The translations under genes were made by a program, and so were the position numbers. Positions 11,056 through 22,367 of a DNA stretch of 64,000 nt are shown here, piece by piece. The notes beneath the pieces were generated by a model. That model was not told the DNA's origin. It saw only the letters and a list, made by a program, of their open reading frames with translations, and searched no databases. The first letter of the stretch is position 1. Every line of letters begins with the position of its first letter. This DNA comes from Trametes villosa. Its lineage: Eukaryota; Basidiomycota; Agaricomycetes; Polyporales; Polyporaceae. The stretch covers positions 186,001-250,000 of the forward strand of contig PUDQ02000080.1 of NCBI GenBank assembly GCA_002964805.2, written 5' to 3'.

Positions 11056-13561
11056 CGTGAATAATGCGTGGTGGGTATCGGAATAAGAGAGCGGAGATGA
11101 TGTGCTGCCGTAAGGCGCAAGCGGGGGGAAGCCGGGGCGAGAGAGGAGTTGTGGCTTGTTAGCGCCGTGGCTGCCGCCGTTTTGACCTCCCATGTTTGGT
11201 CCGCCAAAACAACGCGCACCGCGACGCGTTTGCCCACGTGAGGGCATCTGCGTCCACTCCGCGCATTGCCGGTTGCTTGGCCTCCTCAAGACAGCCCAAG
11301 CGTCGCTGGGGCTGGTAATGCAGGCCTTCGTCTGTGGGCGATTTGACCCAGACCTCACTGCAGCACCCACGCGACGCCCAACCTGCCTTCCCCCACCACG
11401 GTCTGCGGGCGAGCAGAGATGACCTCCAAGGTCGACGAGGGTCCTTGGCCTCATAGGCAGGCCAGGGACCCTCGTCGCTGACTCTCGGGCTACATCCCTG
11501 CTGAGCACGACGCTGCCGACACCGACCTAGCCACGCACCGACCTCGCTGATGCCTAGACTCACCTTCCGCCGTCTATATCCGTCGTCCACGATCCACTTT
11601 CCGAGGCCGCTGTGTCTTCGCGCCTCGTCCGGGTATCCTGTAGGACGGGCGTGCGCCTGGGGTGTGGCCGCCCCGACTCACCCGCATAGGAGGGCCCGAC
11701 CGCGACTAGGAAGTTCTCGAGCCACACTCTCTGAATGCACTGTACGTCCTCCTACTTGGGACGCATGAGCCGCACCTACTAATGTTTGAGAACTCAGCTA
11801 CGAGTGTTGCTTCCGTTCTGGTCATCGACTTACCATGGATTCGCGCGACCTCTGGAGACTTCGGCGGTGTCAGGGACACGTTGGGCGGCGCCGTCTCACG
11901 GCAGGGGAAGGCTCGGGTTCGCGACATCGATGCGACATAACGCGGGGATGCCTGCGGCACCAGGCCCAGGCAGCCCCAGGGTTGTCGCCTGAGGTCTCCC
12001 TCAACGTACCTATCACCTTTGAAACACGCCAGACGGCGTTCCCTTGAGGATCCGTACGGTGAGCAGTCCCATTGCCATCGAGGAATAGCAACCGCAGACT
12101 TACGGAAAGACACCCTTCTGACGAGGCAGCCCTGCCTACGTTGTCACTCGCGACATCCCAAGGAGCACGGGCACATCATACTGGCAAGCATCCGGCCAAG
12201 GGCGTGGCGTTCTTAAATGCACAAGTGCATCGCAATCCTGCCCAATGGCTCGATGTTCCAGGAGACATGCTTTCTCCGAGTCAAGCATGCCCACTTCCAG
12301 ACGAAGGGTACACCCAGCCTCGAGCTACCACCATAGCGTAGCACGGTGAGCTGGATACCCTTCTCGGTTTGCGTGAGCCGCATCCGCTGATAGGCACGCA
12401 GATCAAAGGCTAACATCCCGCCACGAGAATGACGATAGGGGTGTCGGTGATATTCGTGTCGTCAACCACGACGATGCCAATGCGGCGGGCACGCAGAGGC
12501 AAGAAGGGCTCTCCCCCTTTCGCTGCGCACGCAGAACCTAGTCCTCCCGAAGTGAGTCACTTCGATCCTTGGACAACTGCGCATGGGCACTCACGAATGT
12601 CGTAGCGGGGGATCTTGTCTTCTTGTATGGGTGACATGTTTTCCGGACACGAGTTCTCACCCGACGCAGGCCCATTGCTGGACGCCTCGCATATGCGCAT
12701 ACCCGATACGTTGCGTCCTCGCTTGTCCGGGTTGACGACGACCATGCAACAAGGGTACGCAGGTAGAGATGGGGAGGGAAGGCTAGTATATTGCTTCTGT
12801 CGCTTCAGCAGACAAGCACTGAGTCATATATTTCTGTAAGCCCAGACGAAACTTTCTGGCGAACTAGAGGTGAGTCCTACAACAAAGCAGTGAAATTTTC
12901 AAGGCAGCTTGACATACCGATTTCAGTGCTTTCCCCGAGCTCCCTCGACGCACAAATCGCGTGTACTAGGATGAATAGACCTTCTTCCATGTCTGAAAGT
13001 GCTTTAAACCTGTCGCACCTCGAGAAGTGCCTTAGAAGTTTTTCAAGGGGCTAACGTCACCGGCGCTCGATTAAAGCAGCTCTCTTCTCGACGAAGCCTG
13101 AACACGCAGTGCGTTTGCACTGCACGACGTATTCCATAGAGCAGAAAGAGCGGACGTCAAGCCAGTAGAGGTCGTAGAAAGAGTACAGAAGAGAAGGAAA
13201 CAACCAGCCCCCTCCGTTCCTTCTTGCGACGCTAGCACAATGGCGTGACGCCCCCTAGGTCACATCATAGCAAACAAACGGACGTCCCGATTTGGGCGGC
13301 CCTGGAAGGTCTTGGCAGGCGCGCAGACGCGACGCGGTTATTTAGCCACGCGGCGTTGTGGCGAGCCTATTGACAACTGCCTACGTCCAGCGACAAGAGT
13401 CAAATCGGATTAACGAATGCATGACGTTCCAACTTCCTATCGAACATAACAAAGCGAGATTAGGCACATTAACAGCGATTAGTACCCTAGTACTGGCATA
13501 ATTCCAGCGTGCAGACAGGCGGAAGCGTGCCTCTGTGTCACCGCAGACCCAGACTCAGACC
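11056..13561. other. Long stretch without a supported gene; possible gene relic
   Basis: No family could be assigned. On the minus strand between 12.75 and 11.7 kb several pieces read like exons, with splice-like borders: an ATG-led piece near 12745 (MVVVNPDKRGR), a piece near 12480-12415 reading GIVVVDDTNITDTPIVILV, one near 12385-12215 (RLTQTEKGIQLTVLRYGG), and one near 12090-11880 (DGNGTAHRTDPQGNAVWRV). I could not join them into one open frame. They may be a decayed gene or a gene with exons I misread. The remaining sequence up to 13561 shows nothing. Confidence 0.3.
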
Positions 13562-15636
13562 TTAGTCGCTCTCCGTGTGGTAATCCTCGTCGTCGTCCTC
13601 GACCGCAGCCTTGCTCTTGCCCTTCGCGTCCTCGTCCGCAACAAGCTCGACCACGACCTGTCCACCACCGCGCAGCACGTCGATCTCCCCGACGCGCTTC
13701 CCCGCCTCCCACGCGATCTCCCGGCGCGGGTACGCAAGCACGACCCGGAAGCCCCACCACTTCTCCACCCCCTTCCCCGCACGCGCCATCTCCGCCACGA
13801 GCCCCTCCTCGCCCGGCGCGCCGCCCTCCGGCGGGCTGACCGGGTCGGCGTCCTGCACGAACTCGGGCGGGATGAAGAGCGAGTCGACGAACGCGTACAG
13901 CGCCGTCACCGCGTCGTTCTCGCCGAAGAAGCGCACGACGCGCCGCCCGTCGGGCATCCGCACGCCCACGCGCATCGTCTTGCCCCGCGCGCTCTCGCCC
14001 GGGCGCGGCTCGCGCACGACGAGCCCGCGCCGCGCCCAGCGCCGCCACTGCATGCGGTGCGCGGCCCACTGCTTCTTCGCCTCCTCCGCCTTGCGGCGCT
14101 CCTCCGCGGCGCGTGCCTCGGCTTCCGCTGCGTGCCGCTTCGCCTCGATGGCGGCGCGTTCCTCGCGTGCACGTTGCTGGACGCGCTCGGCGTCCCGCCG
14201 GCGGCTCTCTTCGAATGCGCGGTCCTGCTCCGCACGCAAGGCACGCTCGCGTTCGCGTTCGGCTTCCTGGGCGCGGAGCTGGGTGAGGAAGGGGTTGACG
14301 CGGGGCAAGAGCTGCTCTGTCAAGTGCTTGACGAGCGTTTGCGCGGCGGTGGGTGCGGATGTCGATGGGATGGAAGGACCCTGGTGGCGGGACAGGATGG
14401 TCATGGTGGGTGCCGGAGGTGCAGCACTGGCAGGTGCCCGGCGAGGCTGTAGCGCGATGAATGCAACGAATGGATATGTGGTCGCCTGAAGCTTCTGGGA
14501 GGCTGCACAAGGACAATCAGTTGTGATTGTAACTTGAAGCGCGGGCATACTCACCACTCCAGCCTTCCCTGTCACGGATATCGCCACCCCAAACCAGGAT
14601 ATCGTTCTCCTGGATGAGCCGCACCAAGGAAGGATCTGTGAGAGTGCTCCTACGAAGCCCAACGTCAACACCAGGCAGCGACAGGAGTCGAAGCCACCTA
14701 CCGCTTGAACTCCGCCACGTCGTCGTGTTCCTCACTGACGATCACGACGCAGCCAATCTTTGCGTCCCTCTGGCACGTCCGTGCAAAGTCCTCGTAGCTT
14801 CCCAAAAAGAAATCGGGGAGAAGCTTCGAGTCGCGCTCCACCGAGCCTTCGTCCCATGTAGTCCCTCGTGAGGTCATGTTCGAGGGACCGGCAACGCCGG
14901 TGGCGGCGGTCTGACCATTGGAACGCCGGCGGCCGCTGCGGCTGATGCACACTGCGCCGGTCTCTTCCTCCAGCGAGAGCACCCAGCGCTCGGCGACGCT
15001 CTTCGGGTCCTTCGCTTCGCGGCCATGGCTGGGCCCGAGCGGGCGGTACGAGAGCGTCGAGAACGTGAGGTTCGGCAAGGGTATGCGGAATGCGCGGAAG
15101 ATGAAGCGTAGCAGGGAGAAGAGCGGGTATAGTGGTATAGCAATGATGTTGAAAACGATGCGTATAGGGCGAGTCACAACGGAGGACAGAGAGTTTGATT
15201 CCTGCGCGGACGTCAATCAACGTATGCGGTGGGCTGGGACGCGGGGCGTACCACCTGGCGGAACTCCCGGCCACCTCTCCTTCCGCTCAAGAGCCCTTGC
15301 TCGGAGTCATCCAGTTCAAACTGTTCAATGTGGGACGGTTCGGGCGCGGGAGGGGGTGGCGGCGGCGGTGCGCCACCGTCGAACACAACTTCTGCTGCAC
15401 GCTAGGACGGAGAGTCAGCTCAAGCACTTCGACGTATGCACACAAAAGGCTTCTATCGCATGTCTTCCGGTATTGGAACATGTACAATCTGAGAGCCAGA
15501 GCAACAAGCTCACCTGCACGTCCCAGTTCACACTCGCGAGCACTCCGATAGCGACCTCCGGGTCGCCTCCGTCCGTGAGAGCCTGGAGCTGCTCAAACGC
15601 AGCCTTCTGCGTCGGGGTCAACGAGTCGACGTCCAT
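13562..15636 (-). CDS. UBX-domain ER membrane protein (UBX2/FAF2-like, ERAD adaptor)
   Basis: Probable ER and lipid-droplet membrane adaptor that recruits the Cdc48/p97 ATPase to ubiquitinated ERAD substrates. Domains in order: an N-terminal UBA-like helix bundle (MDVDSLTPTQKAAFEQLQAL...DPEVAIGVLASVNWDVQ); a Pro-rich linker; a hydrophobic hairpin (IRIVFNIIAIPLYPLF then LLRFIFRAF) matching the FAF2/UBXD8 membrane hairpin; a UAS thioredoxin-like region (FFLGSYEDFARTCQRDAK, VRLIQENDILVWGGDI, YPFVAFIALQP); an acidic/basic coiled coil rich in Glu, Arg and Ala; and a C-terminal UBX domain (RVGVRMPDGRRVVRFFGEND ... WWGFRVVLAYPRREIAW). The acidic tail ends with TAA at 13562. At about 530 residues the length is normal for fungal members. 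The start at 15636 is the first ATG and opens the UBA exon. It diverges from a CUE-domain ERAD gene 314 bp away. Confidence 0.88.
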
Positions 15637-15950
15637 GGAAAGTAGGAGATAAACAGAAAGAGCGGCGAGAGCAGGCGGTGCTGCTAGTTGGTATTAAGTA
15701 TACGGCGCTGTCTGCTGCGCTGGCCCGGGGTGGTACGAAAGCAAGCAGGCAGGGTGCTCGGCGTCTCCGTCTCTCTCGGCTACTTATCCGGGAATTTCTG
15801 ACATAATTTATCGCTGTAAGGCCACCTGCGGGCGTCTAACCCCCTCCTCCGCCCTCCGATCGCCACGGCTCGTCTACCCAACCTTGTTTCCCTCGTCCAC
15901 CCTTGTCCTATTCCAAGCTGTTCCGACACGCGCGCCCGTCTTCCAACGCC
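15637..15950. promoter_or_regulatory. Shared divergent promoter of two ERAD genes
   Basis: 314 bp separate the start codons of the UBX protein (15636, minus) and the CUE protein (15951, plus). It is pyrimidine-rich towards the CUE gene. No conserved operator was recognised. Co-regulation, for example by ER stress, is an inference from the layout. Confidence 0.5.
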
Positions 15951-17102
15951 ATGGGAGAAGTAGTAAACGTCATTGTCGCCGTCGCTGTAGTGATCCTCGT
16001 CGTACGCTGGGCGACCTCTGGTACGCGCTTCTCTATCTCTAATTGTGGCTGGTCTGACGAGTGCACGCTCTATCCCCCGCGCTCCTATTTACGGCCACGC
16101 CCTCGCCTGGATACGCGGTTATGCCTTAAGGGAGCAAGGACAGCTCAGGTGCGCCCTCGCCTTCCGCCGTGCTGGGCTTCAGGCCGAAGAATGTCACCTC
16201 GGAGATGGTGCGTCCCTCCGGCACCGTCCCTTCGTGCCTATGCCTGACAAGACTTTAGGTGGAGGCGGTACATAGCATGTTCCCCGATATACCGAGGTAA
16301 GCATAGCTCAACGCTCCCTATGTGCCCGTTTGCCGTGTTCGTAGGTGGATCGAGGAACGCGGCAGCTGCTCCGAAGAGACCGGAGGAATGCGTTCAACCT
16401 GATGGTGCTCCGCCAGCACCCAGAAGCCCTTCATGAAGTTGACGTGTTTTGCACTTGCATTTGATGCTCTGTGAAGGCGTCCCATGTTGCGAGGACAGCG
16501 GCCGCACCACCCGCACCCCTACGGTTCGAATGTTGACCGTATATAACAGTGACAACATCCGCTACGACCTTCTGAGAACCGGCAACGCTCAGTTAACCTC
16601 CAACAAGATCCTCGAGCGCGGTTTCCTCCCAGCGGTACGCACCTACCCCATACCGCGCTCGACACATCAACTCACGTTTCCCCCTTCAAGCCCCCACCAG
16701 CGTACTACACCATCTACCCACGAGCAACCCAGCCCACCGCTCCTGGCCAACCCGCAGCAGCAGCAACCAGCGCGAACACTGCCGCCAGCTCCTCAAAAGC
16801 GAAGAAGAACGAGAACCTGCTGACGCGCTACCACCTCGAGGGGCGCACGAGCGGCACCTCCATTGGCGCGGCGCCGGAGGAGGTCGGCGGCAAGGCCGTC
16901 TGGGAGGAGAGCGCGGAGAAGCGCGAGGCGAGCCTGCGCGAGCGCAAGGCGCGCATGATCCTCGCCGCGAGAGAGTACGTACTTCCGCCTTCACCTCCGC
17001 GAAGTCGCGTCTGTCACTGGGTCGTATCTCTGACATCTGTGCGTTCGCAGGAGGATGCTCGCGCAACAGGCGAAGGAGAAGGATGCGGCAGGCGCCGCGT
17101 GA
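15951..17102 (+). CDS. CUE-domain ER membrane protein (CUE1-like)
   Basis: Likely anchor and activator of the ERAD ubiquitin-conjugating enzyme Ubc7. Exon 1 (15951-16020) encodes an N-terminal membrane anchor, MGEVVNVIVAVAVVILVVRW. Next comes GFRPKNVTSEM joined to VEAVHSMFPDIP, then after a long intron (about 16299-16550) DNIRYDLLRTGNAQLTSNKI and LERGFLPA: together a CUE domain with the MFP motif and the downstream Leu-Leu pair in place. After a Pro/Ala linker, the C-terminal exons (LRERKARMILAARE joined to RMLAQQAKEKDAAGAA) form a basic helix resembling the Ubc7-binding region of Cue1. The stop is TGA at 17100-17102, giving about 200 residues, close to yeast Cue1. All other introns are about 50-65 nt. 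It shares its promoter with a UBX2-like gene of the same pathway. Confidence 0.8.
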
Positions 17103-18261
17103 GCGCCGTTGATGTACACTTGAGCGGACCACGGTGGGGTGGGGGTCGGAACGCATCTTGATATCTCTACGTCGGTGAATGTAAGCCCTACGAATACCTA
17201 ATATCCCCACTCCCAGCGTGCGCGAACTCCCGATCTCGGACCCGCTCCCCTGGCCTCGTAGACCCAGTTTCGAGTGCCACTTCCCCGCTCGCCCCGCAGA
17301 TCGTCCTGCTCCGCCCACTGGCAGCAGCTTCCGCACGCCAGCGGTGTCAGACAGCCTCAAGCACAGCGTCCGCGGCACGCGAGAAGCCGCCTCTCCCGAT
17401 GCAGGCTGCCCTCTTCCCGATGCGCCCTCCTGCGGATTGCCACGCTGCGTCTTCCTGGGCGGAGTCGGCTGCAGACTTCGCGATGCGGGAGAAGGGAGAA
17501 GGACGAGGCGCGGGCGTCTGTGCGCGCGTTTCGACCGAATAGGCAGGTCCTGTGGATCGTCAGGGAATGTGTGGCTTCGCGTGGGTACTGCTGCAGGCTG
17601 GTTTTCGGGGCCTACTGGGAGCTGGATAATATGTCACGGTTGAGCGAGGTCTAGCCGTGATTTTACCAGGAAACGAAGCTTGGTGATACTAGGATACTGA
17701 GGGGTTCCTTTGAGATTGTCACTTCTCTTCCTTTCGAAATAGACAGGTGATAGCGGGCATACTATCACTCGGAGGGTTCTGCTAAGACCCGCAGAAACCC
17801 TCGAGCGATAGTAATCGCATACGCTTGCCTTGCTTGCTGAAGTAGAAGGGGATATCGGGCATGTAAGCCTTCGCACAGCCCAAACAGCACCACACACAAT
17901 GATTTAGGCGGGAATGCATTCCGTGTATTAAGAAAGTTCAAGTCATCGGTCGGTACAGGACAAGCATAGGACGTATCCGCAATCCAAACTCAGACACAGA
18001 ACAGAGCACAGAATCACAATCAAGAAACAAGTCCGAAACCGAGACACTCCGGAGGTCCGCATCTAGTGTTCGTTCGTTCGATCGTTCTTTCGTTCGCACA
18101 GACATTCGCTTCAATTAGGGTATGGCGCGCCCGCGGGGGTATACTAGTACGCCCGCCGCGACCTGTAGGGTACAGACACGCTACGGTAAGCATCGAGTGC
18201 TACGTAAGGAAGGGACCGCCAGACAGGACGGACCTGCTGCTCATTGCCCGGTGCTGGGGCC
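17103..18261. other. Intergenic, no supported gene
   Basis: GC-rich up to about 17650, with overlapping open frames on both strands that lack recognisable domains, then AT-richer from 17650 to 18261. The AT-richer part probably includes the 3' UTR of the minus-strand secreted protein. Confidence 0.4.
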
Positions 18262-19094
18262 TTAGAGGCCGAGGAGACCGATGAGGGTCGCGAGGTTGAG
18301 GTTGAGGATGACGGGGATGACACCGGCGAGGAGGGGGAGGAGCGTGCCGAGGAGACCACCGACGAGCGAGCCGACGAGGGCGAGGACGACAGCAAGCAGC
18401 TCGCCGACGAGGGCACTGCCAACGTCGCGTTAGTTACTATGTCCAGGCGCAAGCCAGCGGCACTTACCCAACGCTGGCGAGGAGAGCGGCGACAGCGGGG
18501 ATGGCGGGGCCCTCGAGCGTGGCGATGACGTCGCCGAGGGCGGCGAGGACAAGAGTCAGGACGGCGGCGAGGATGGTGGCGAGGGACGCAACGGCGACTT
18601 CAAGGGTGGCGTCGAGGTCCGCGAGGATGGTGCCGAGGGGGAGGCCGGCGAGAGCCTTGACGCGAGCCGTGGTGGTGGTGAGGACCGCCTTCATGTTGTT
18701 GACGGGCTCGGTGAGCGCCTCAACAGTGGCGTTCTGCTTGTTCACAAAGTCTATGAAAGGTTGTCAGTAAATGCGTGCGGGTGAACGAATGAACGCGCTT
18801 ACGGAGCTGCTGGGCGAAGGGAAGGAGCTGGGTGTGCGCGTCTGCGAGGATCGCGGCGAGGGTCTGAGGGGCGTCAGCGCGGCGAAGAGCACCGGTGACA
18901 GTGCCGACAACACCGCCGACGGGGAGGGCACCGGTGAGGCCATCGACGGGGAGAGCGCCGGTGAGGCCGTCAACGGGCAGACCGCTGGTGAGGCCACCGA
19001 CGAGGGGCAGGTCGCGGCCCGCAAGGGGGAGGGCGGAGGTGAACGCGCTGAGCGCGACGGTCGCGAAGACGGAGATGGTGCTGAAGGAGAACAT
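18262..19094 (-). CDS. Secreted Leu/Ala/Gly-rich repeat protein
   Basis: Small extracellular protein of unknown function, about 240 residues. The N-terminus MFSFSTISVFATVALSAFTS is a signal peptide. Then comes a short tandem repeat built on GLTGALPVD-like units (GLTSGLPVD, GLTGALPVD, GLTGALPVG), then GVVGTVTGALRRADAPQT. A middle part with NKQNATVEALTEPVNNMK looks helical. The C-terminal third is strongly hydrophobic (LVGELLAVVLALVGSLVGGL, ending NLNLATLIGLLGL). Two introns (near 18800-18750 and 18470-18417) join in frame with good GT...AG borders. It lacks the Cys spacing of hydrophobins. It loosely resembles small secreted surface-active proteins such as the HsbA type, but I cannot assign it. 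The stop is TAA at 18262-18264. A TATA box lies 121 bp upstream, consistent with a strongly expressed gene. Confidence 0.75.
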
Positions 19095-19214
19095 GATGTA
19101 AAGAGTGTGTGGGAGGCGAATGGAGCTGTGCGAGCGACTGGAGCGGTTGGAAGAGGAGGTAGGAGAGTAGAGTGACTTGAAGTCAATGCTGGACTGGCTG
19201 CAGACGGGGCTGCC

Positions 19215-19220
19215 TTTATA
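19215..19220 (-). promoter_or_regulatory. TATA box of the secreted repeat protein
   Basis: TATAAA on the minus strand, 121 bp upstream of the ATG at 19094, in the expected orientation. Confidence 0.5.
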
Positions 19221-20502
19221 CCCTTCCTGCCGCACCGTACGCGGTGCGTTGGGGATTGTCGCGACGGAGGCCCGGCGGTCTGGTGCGGCGGGCCCGCGGT
19301 CTGCGCCCGGGGCGGAATAGAGCACGAAGTGTTTCAGCGCAACAAACACGCTGCCGAGAGAAGCATACTAGCTCGAGCCGACGACATTTCGATCACTCCT
19401 CGCTCCACAGGACAACAGAGTGCATCCCGCGATTCTGGGAAGGTGGTGACTGGCCAGTGACACCGCACTTCGTGGGTTCCATCCGTCGCCGGTAGCTATT
19501 GCCCATCATGACCAGCGTGATACAGCGAGAGAAGGTGGTCGAGCGCCAGCTGAGAATAACGAGACGGTCAGTCGCGAACACACGCCGATGGGGCGCGTTG
19601 AGGTGCGTTCTCGATGGCGTTTGGTATGCGCAGCTCGGTTCCGTTACGCGAAGGACTAAGAGCGCCGTGCGATCACTGATGGTCATGACGTGCAGGGCGG
19701 GGTGGCGGAGCGGATGAAGCCAAGTGGTTAATTGAGCGCGGATGGTGGATGGGCGGGGGTGTTACGCGCCCCAGAAACGGGCAGTCCTATGTTCTTCCGG
19801 TTTAGCGAACCAATCAGAGATTGCGAGGTGGACCGCGCTCGAAAAGATTTAGTGGGGGAGGCGCCGACGCGGACGCAGATGCGGGCACGATGCGGAATTA
19901 GAAGCGCCGCGCATCGCGCGCGGAGGTTGGCGGACGGCCAGGTGTTCTCGGCTTCTTTAGCAAGCTCCAGAGACATTTGGCAATTGGCACGATGGCGTAA
20001 TTGAGTACGTGCGGGATGAGAACGTTACGAACGTATGGCGCTGGGCAAGGGATTATCCACGCCACTGCATAGAGCGGTCGTACGGGATAAGCGTAGAATG
20101 TTACGCGTGATTGCCAGTGAAATTCGTGAACACTGAAGACGCACATCGGATGATTTTGTGATGGTGTAATATTCCCGATACGGGCCACACCCTTGCACTG
20201 ATGGCATGGTGGTGCAATAGGAATGTACCAGGGCTATCATGTGGGATTCAGAGATCGACTGTAGGCTAAAGGACAGAGCGAGGTTCGTCATCGCAGGGGG
20301 AGGACATCGCGAGCATGCGGGAGGACAGTGAAGGCGTTGAATAAACTCAAGATTTGGCTTTAAGGTTCATGTTCGCACGGTCGATCGGGCGCTCACGATT
20401 GAAGGTCTTGCACAACACGTGCAAACAACCCTTGTACGTGACGCCACCGCTCTCCGCCACCGTTGCGCTCCGGATTAGCAGCAGCGCTGCTCGAACGCGA
20501 CC
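19221..20502. other. Intergenic, no gene seen
   Basis: Moderate GC, only short open frames on both strands, no family resemblance. It lies between divergently transcribed genes and should hold both promoters. Confidence 0.5.
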
Positions 20503-22367
20503 ATGTCTGGACTACTTCCGAGTATCGAGAACTTTGCGAAAGTGAGCGGCGATAGCTGGTGGTGAATGAATGGACGCGGAGCTCATGCACGAGCCAGGGA
20601 ACGGCCGCGACAGCTGCGGGACTAGGCACCGTCGGTAAGCTCTAGTTCCCGCTGTGCGACATACGGCTCCGAAACATGACGTTAATGCTGCATCTCGGGG
20701 GCCGCTGCAGGGCTCGGGCTTCTGTTCTTTGGCCAAAATTACCTGATCTACCCTTCCGCATTCCCTCCGGGCTCCCGCACCGGTGAGTATCGCCTCCCAA
20801 CTCTCTGGTCACGGTCCCCTCAACCCTGTCGGAGCAGAGGTCCCGGTACCGACGGATTTCGACCTCCCATACAAGGACCTTGCCCTTGTGACAGACGATA
20901 ATGTCACTCTGCGATGCTACCTCATGACACAGCGCAAGGAGCTGCCCTTCCACGGGGCCATGCCGGTGGAGACCAATGACAGTGAGACTGACGAAGAGGT
21001 GTGTGCTCTCTCTTTACTCCGTCCCATCTCTTCGCACCACAGATGCGCATCATACCTCCGCGCTGTACGGAGCTTCCTACATCTGCCATACCCAACATAT
21101 GACATAGGTGGCTGCACACCCGCTACCTCTGCTGCGAGGCACGAGCTAAAGTCGGAGAGGTTCATCTGCCACACCTCCATCAGGAGGGCCAGCTTCTCGC
21201 GCGTCTTGTTCATTTCGATGAACAGCGACGCGTACATCACATACGCAGATTCAATGGACAGTTCGGTGTCTGTCCCAGACAGGACTCATGCGCATCCCTG
21301 CTCTCAGCGCTGACGACGTCCCTTACTGACGTCAGGGGCTTATAGTTCGCGTCAAAACGGCCTACCGTCCTCATGTTTCATGGGAATGGGGGGAACGTGG
21401 GTCACCGCATACCGCTTGCGAAGGTGTTCTATGTCAAGATGCGCTGTAACGTCTTGATGCTGTCTTATCGAGGGTGAGTACCTCCGAGCGTCTGTGTAAC
21501 AGCAGCTCACCTTTCGTCGCCAGATACGGCCGCTCCGAGGGGAACCCGTCAGAGAAGGGTACGTCGCGGATTTACAGCGCCCTTCACTACGCATGCTCAC
21601 AGTCTTCAGGAATCCGCATGGATGCGCAATGCGCACTCGACCACGTCCTAAACCACTCCTATCTCTCTCGGACACCTATTGTGAGTCTATGTATATTCCT
21701 GGCGCTGTTTTCCTCCTTATGACACGTCGACCCAGATACTATACGGCCAGTCCATCGGCGGGGCTGTTGCCATCGACCTAGCCAGCCGCAATCCGCATGC
21801 GGTACGTCACCGCTGACCTCGCGCTCTGTGCCCCTTGGGGCTGCTCACTCTACGCTGACAGATACGCGCACTCGTGCTTGAGAACACCTTCACCTCCCTC
21901 CCCCGCCTCGTTCCCTCAGCCCTCCCGGTCCTGGGCCCGTTCGCATTCCTCTGCCACCAAAAATGGGACTCGGCCTCGAAGATCCCCTCCATACCCGCCG
22001 AAACCCCGATGCTCCTATTGAGCGGCGTCCGCGACGAGGTTGTCCCGAGGGAGCACATGCAGGAGCTCTGGAAGCTCATCGAGCAGCGGGTGCCTGGCGG
22101 ACGGCGCGCAGGCGAGCGCCCGAGCGAGGAGACTGGCGCAGACGCCAAGGACGAGGGCGTCAAGCACCCCACCGCGGGCTATTCACGCTTCGTCGAGTTT
22201 GACAGAGGCACACACAGTACGTCCGATACACGCACATGATGGCCGACCCGATCCCGCGCTCACGTCCGGCCTGCCGCGCAGACGACACCTGCGTCCAACA
22301 GGGCTACTGGCAGGCCGTCACCGAGTTCATCGCGAGCGTCGAGGCTGCGCCTCCCGCGGCGTCTTAG
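20503..22367 (+). CDS. Bem46/ABHD13-type alpha/beta hydrolase
   Basis: Membrane-anchored serine hydrolase of the Bem46/ABHD13 family; substrate unknown, linked in fungi to cell polarity. Exon 1 starts at 20503 (MSGLLPSIENFAK). Two small introns lead to the hydrophobic anchor ATAAGLGTVGLGLLFFGQN and the family signature NYLIYPSAFPPGSR. Catalytic-domain landmarks in order: VLMFHGNGGNVGHR, LSYRGYGRSEGNPS, nucleophile YGQSIGGAVAIDLASRN, VLENTFTSLPRLVP, acid GVRDEVVP, and His in GTHND near the C-terminus. All triad residues are present. It ends VEAAPPAAS with TAG at 22365-22367. A short Glu/Asp/Lys-rich insertion lies between acid and His. The intron at 20999-21345 is 347 nt, several times longer than the others here. 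The start is supported by phase-consistent splicing into the anchor; the first three exons are hand-modelled. Confidence 0.82.

Noticed and set aside
13535..14489. Plus-strand frames of about 300 codons opposite the UBX gene
   Set aside because: They mirror the coiled-coil and UBX exons on the other strand. The Arg-rich or Leu-rich composition is the antisense image of Glu/Arg/Ala codons.
16510..16530. GGTTCGAAT resembling a tRNA T-loop
   Set aside because: There is no matching A box upstream, and it lies inside the proposed long intron of the CUE gene.
19680..19760. tRNA-like stretch around GGTGGCGGAGCGGATGAAG
   Set aside because: The expected GTTCRANNC T-loop box and a foldable acceptor stem are not present at the right spacing.
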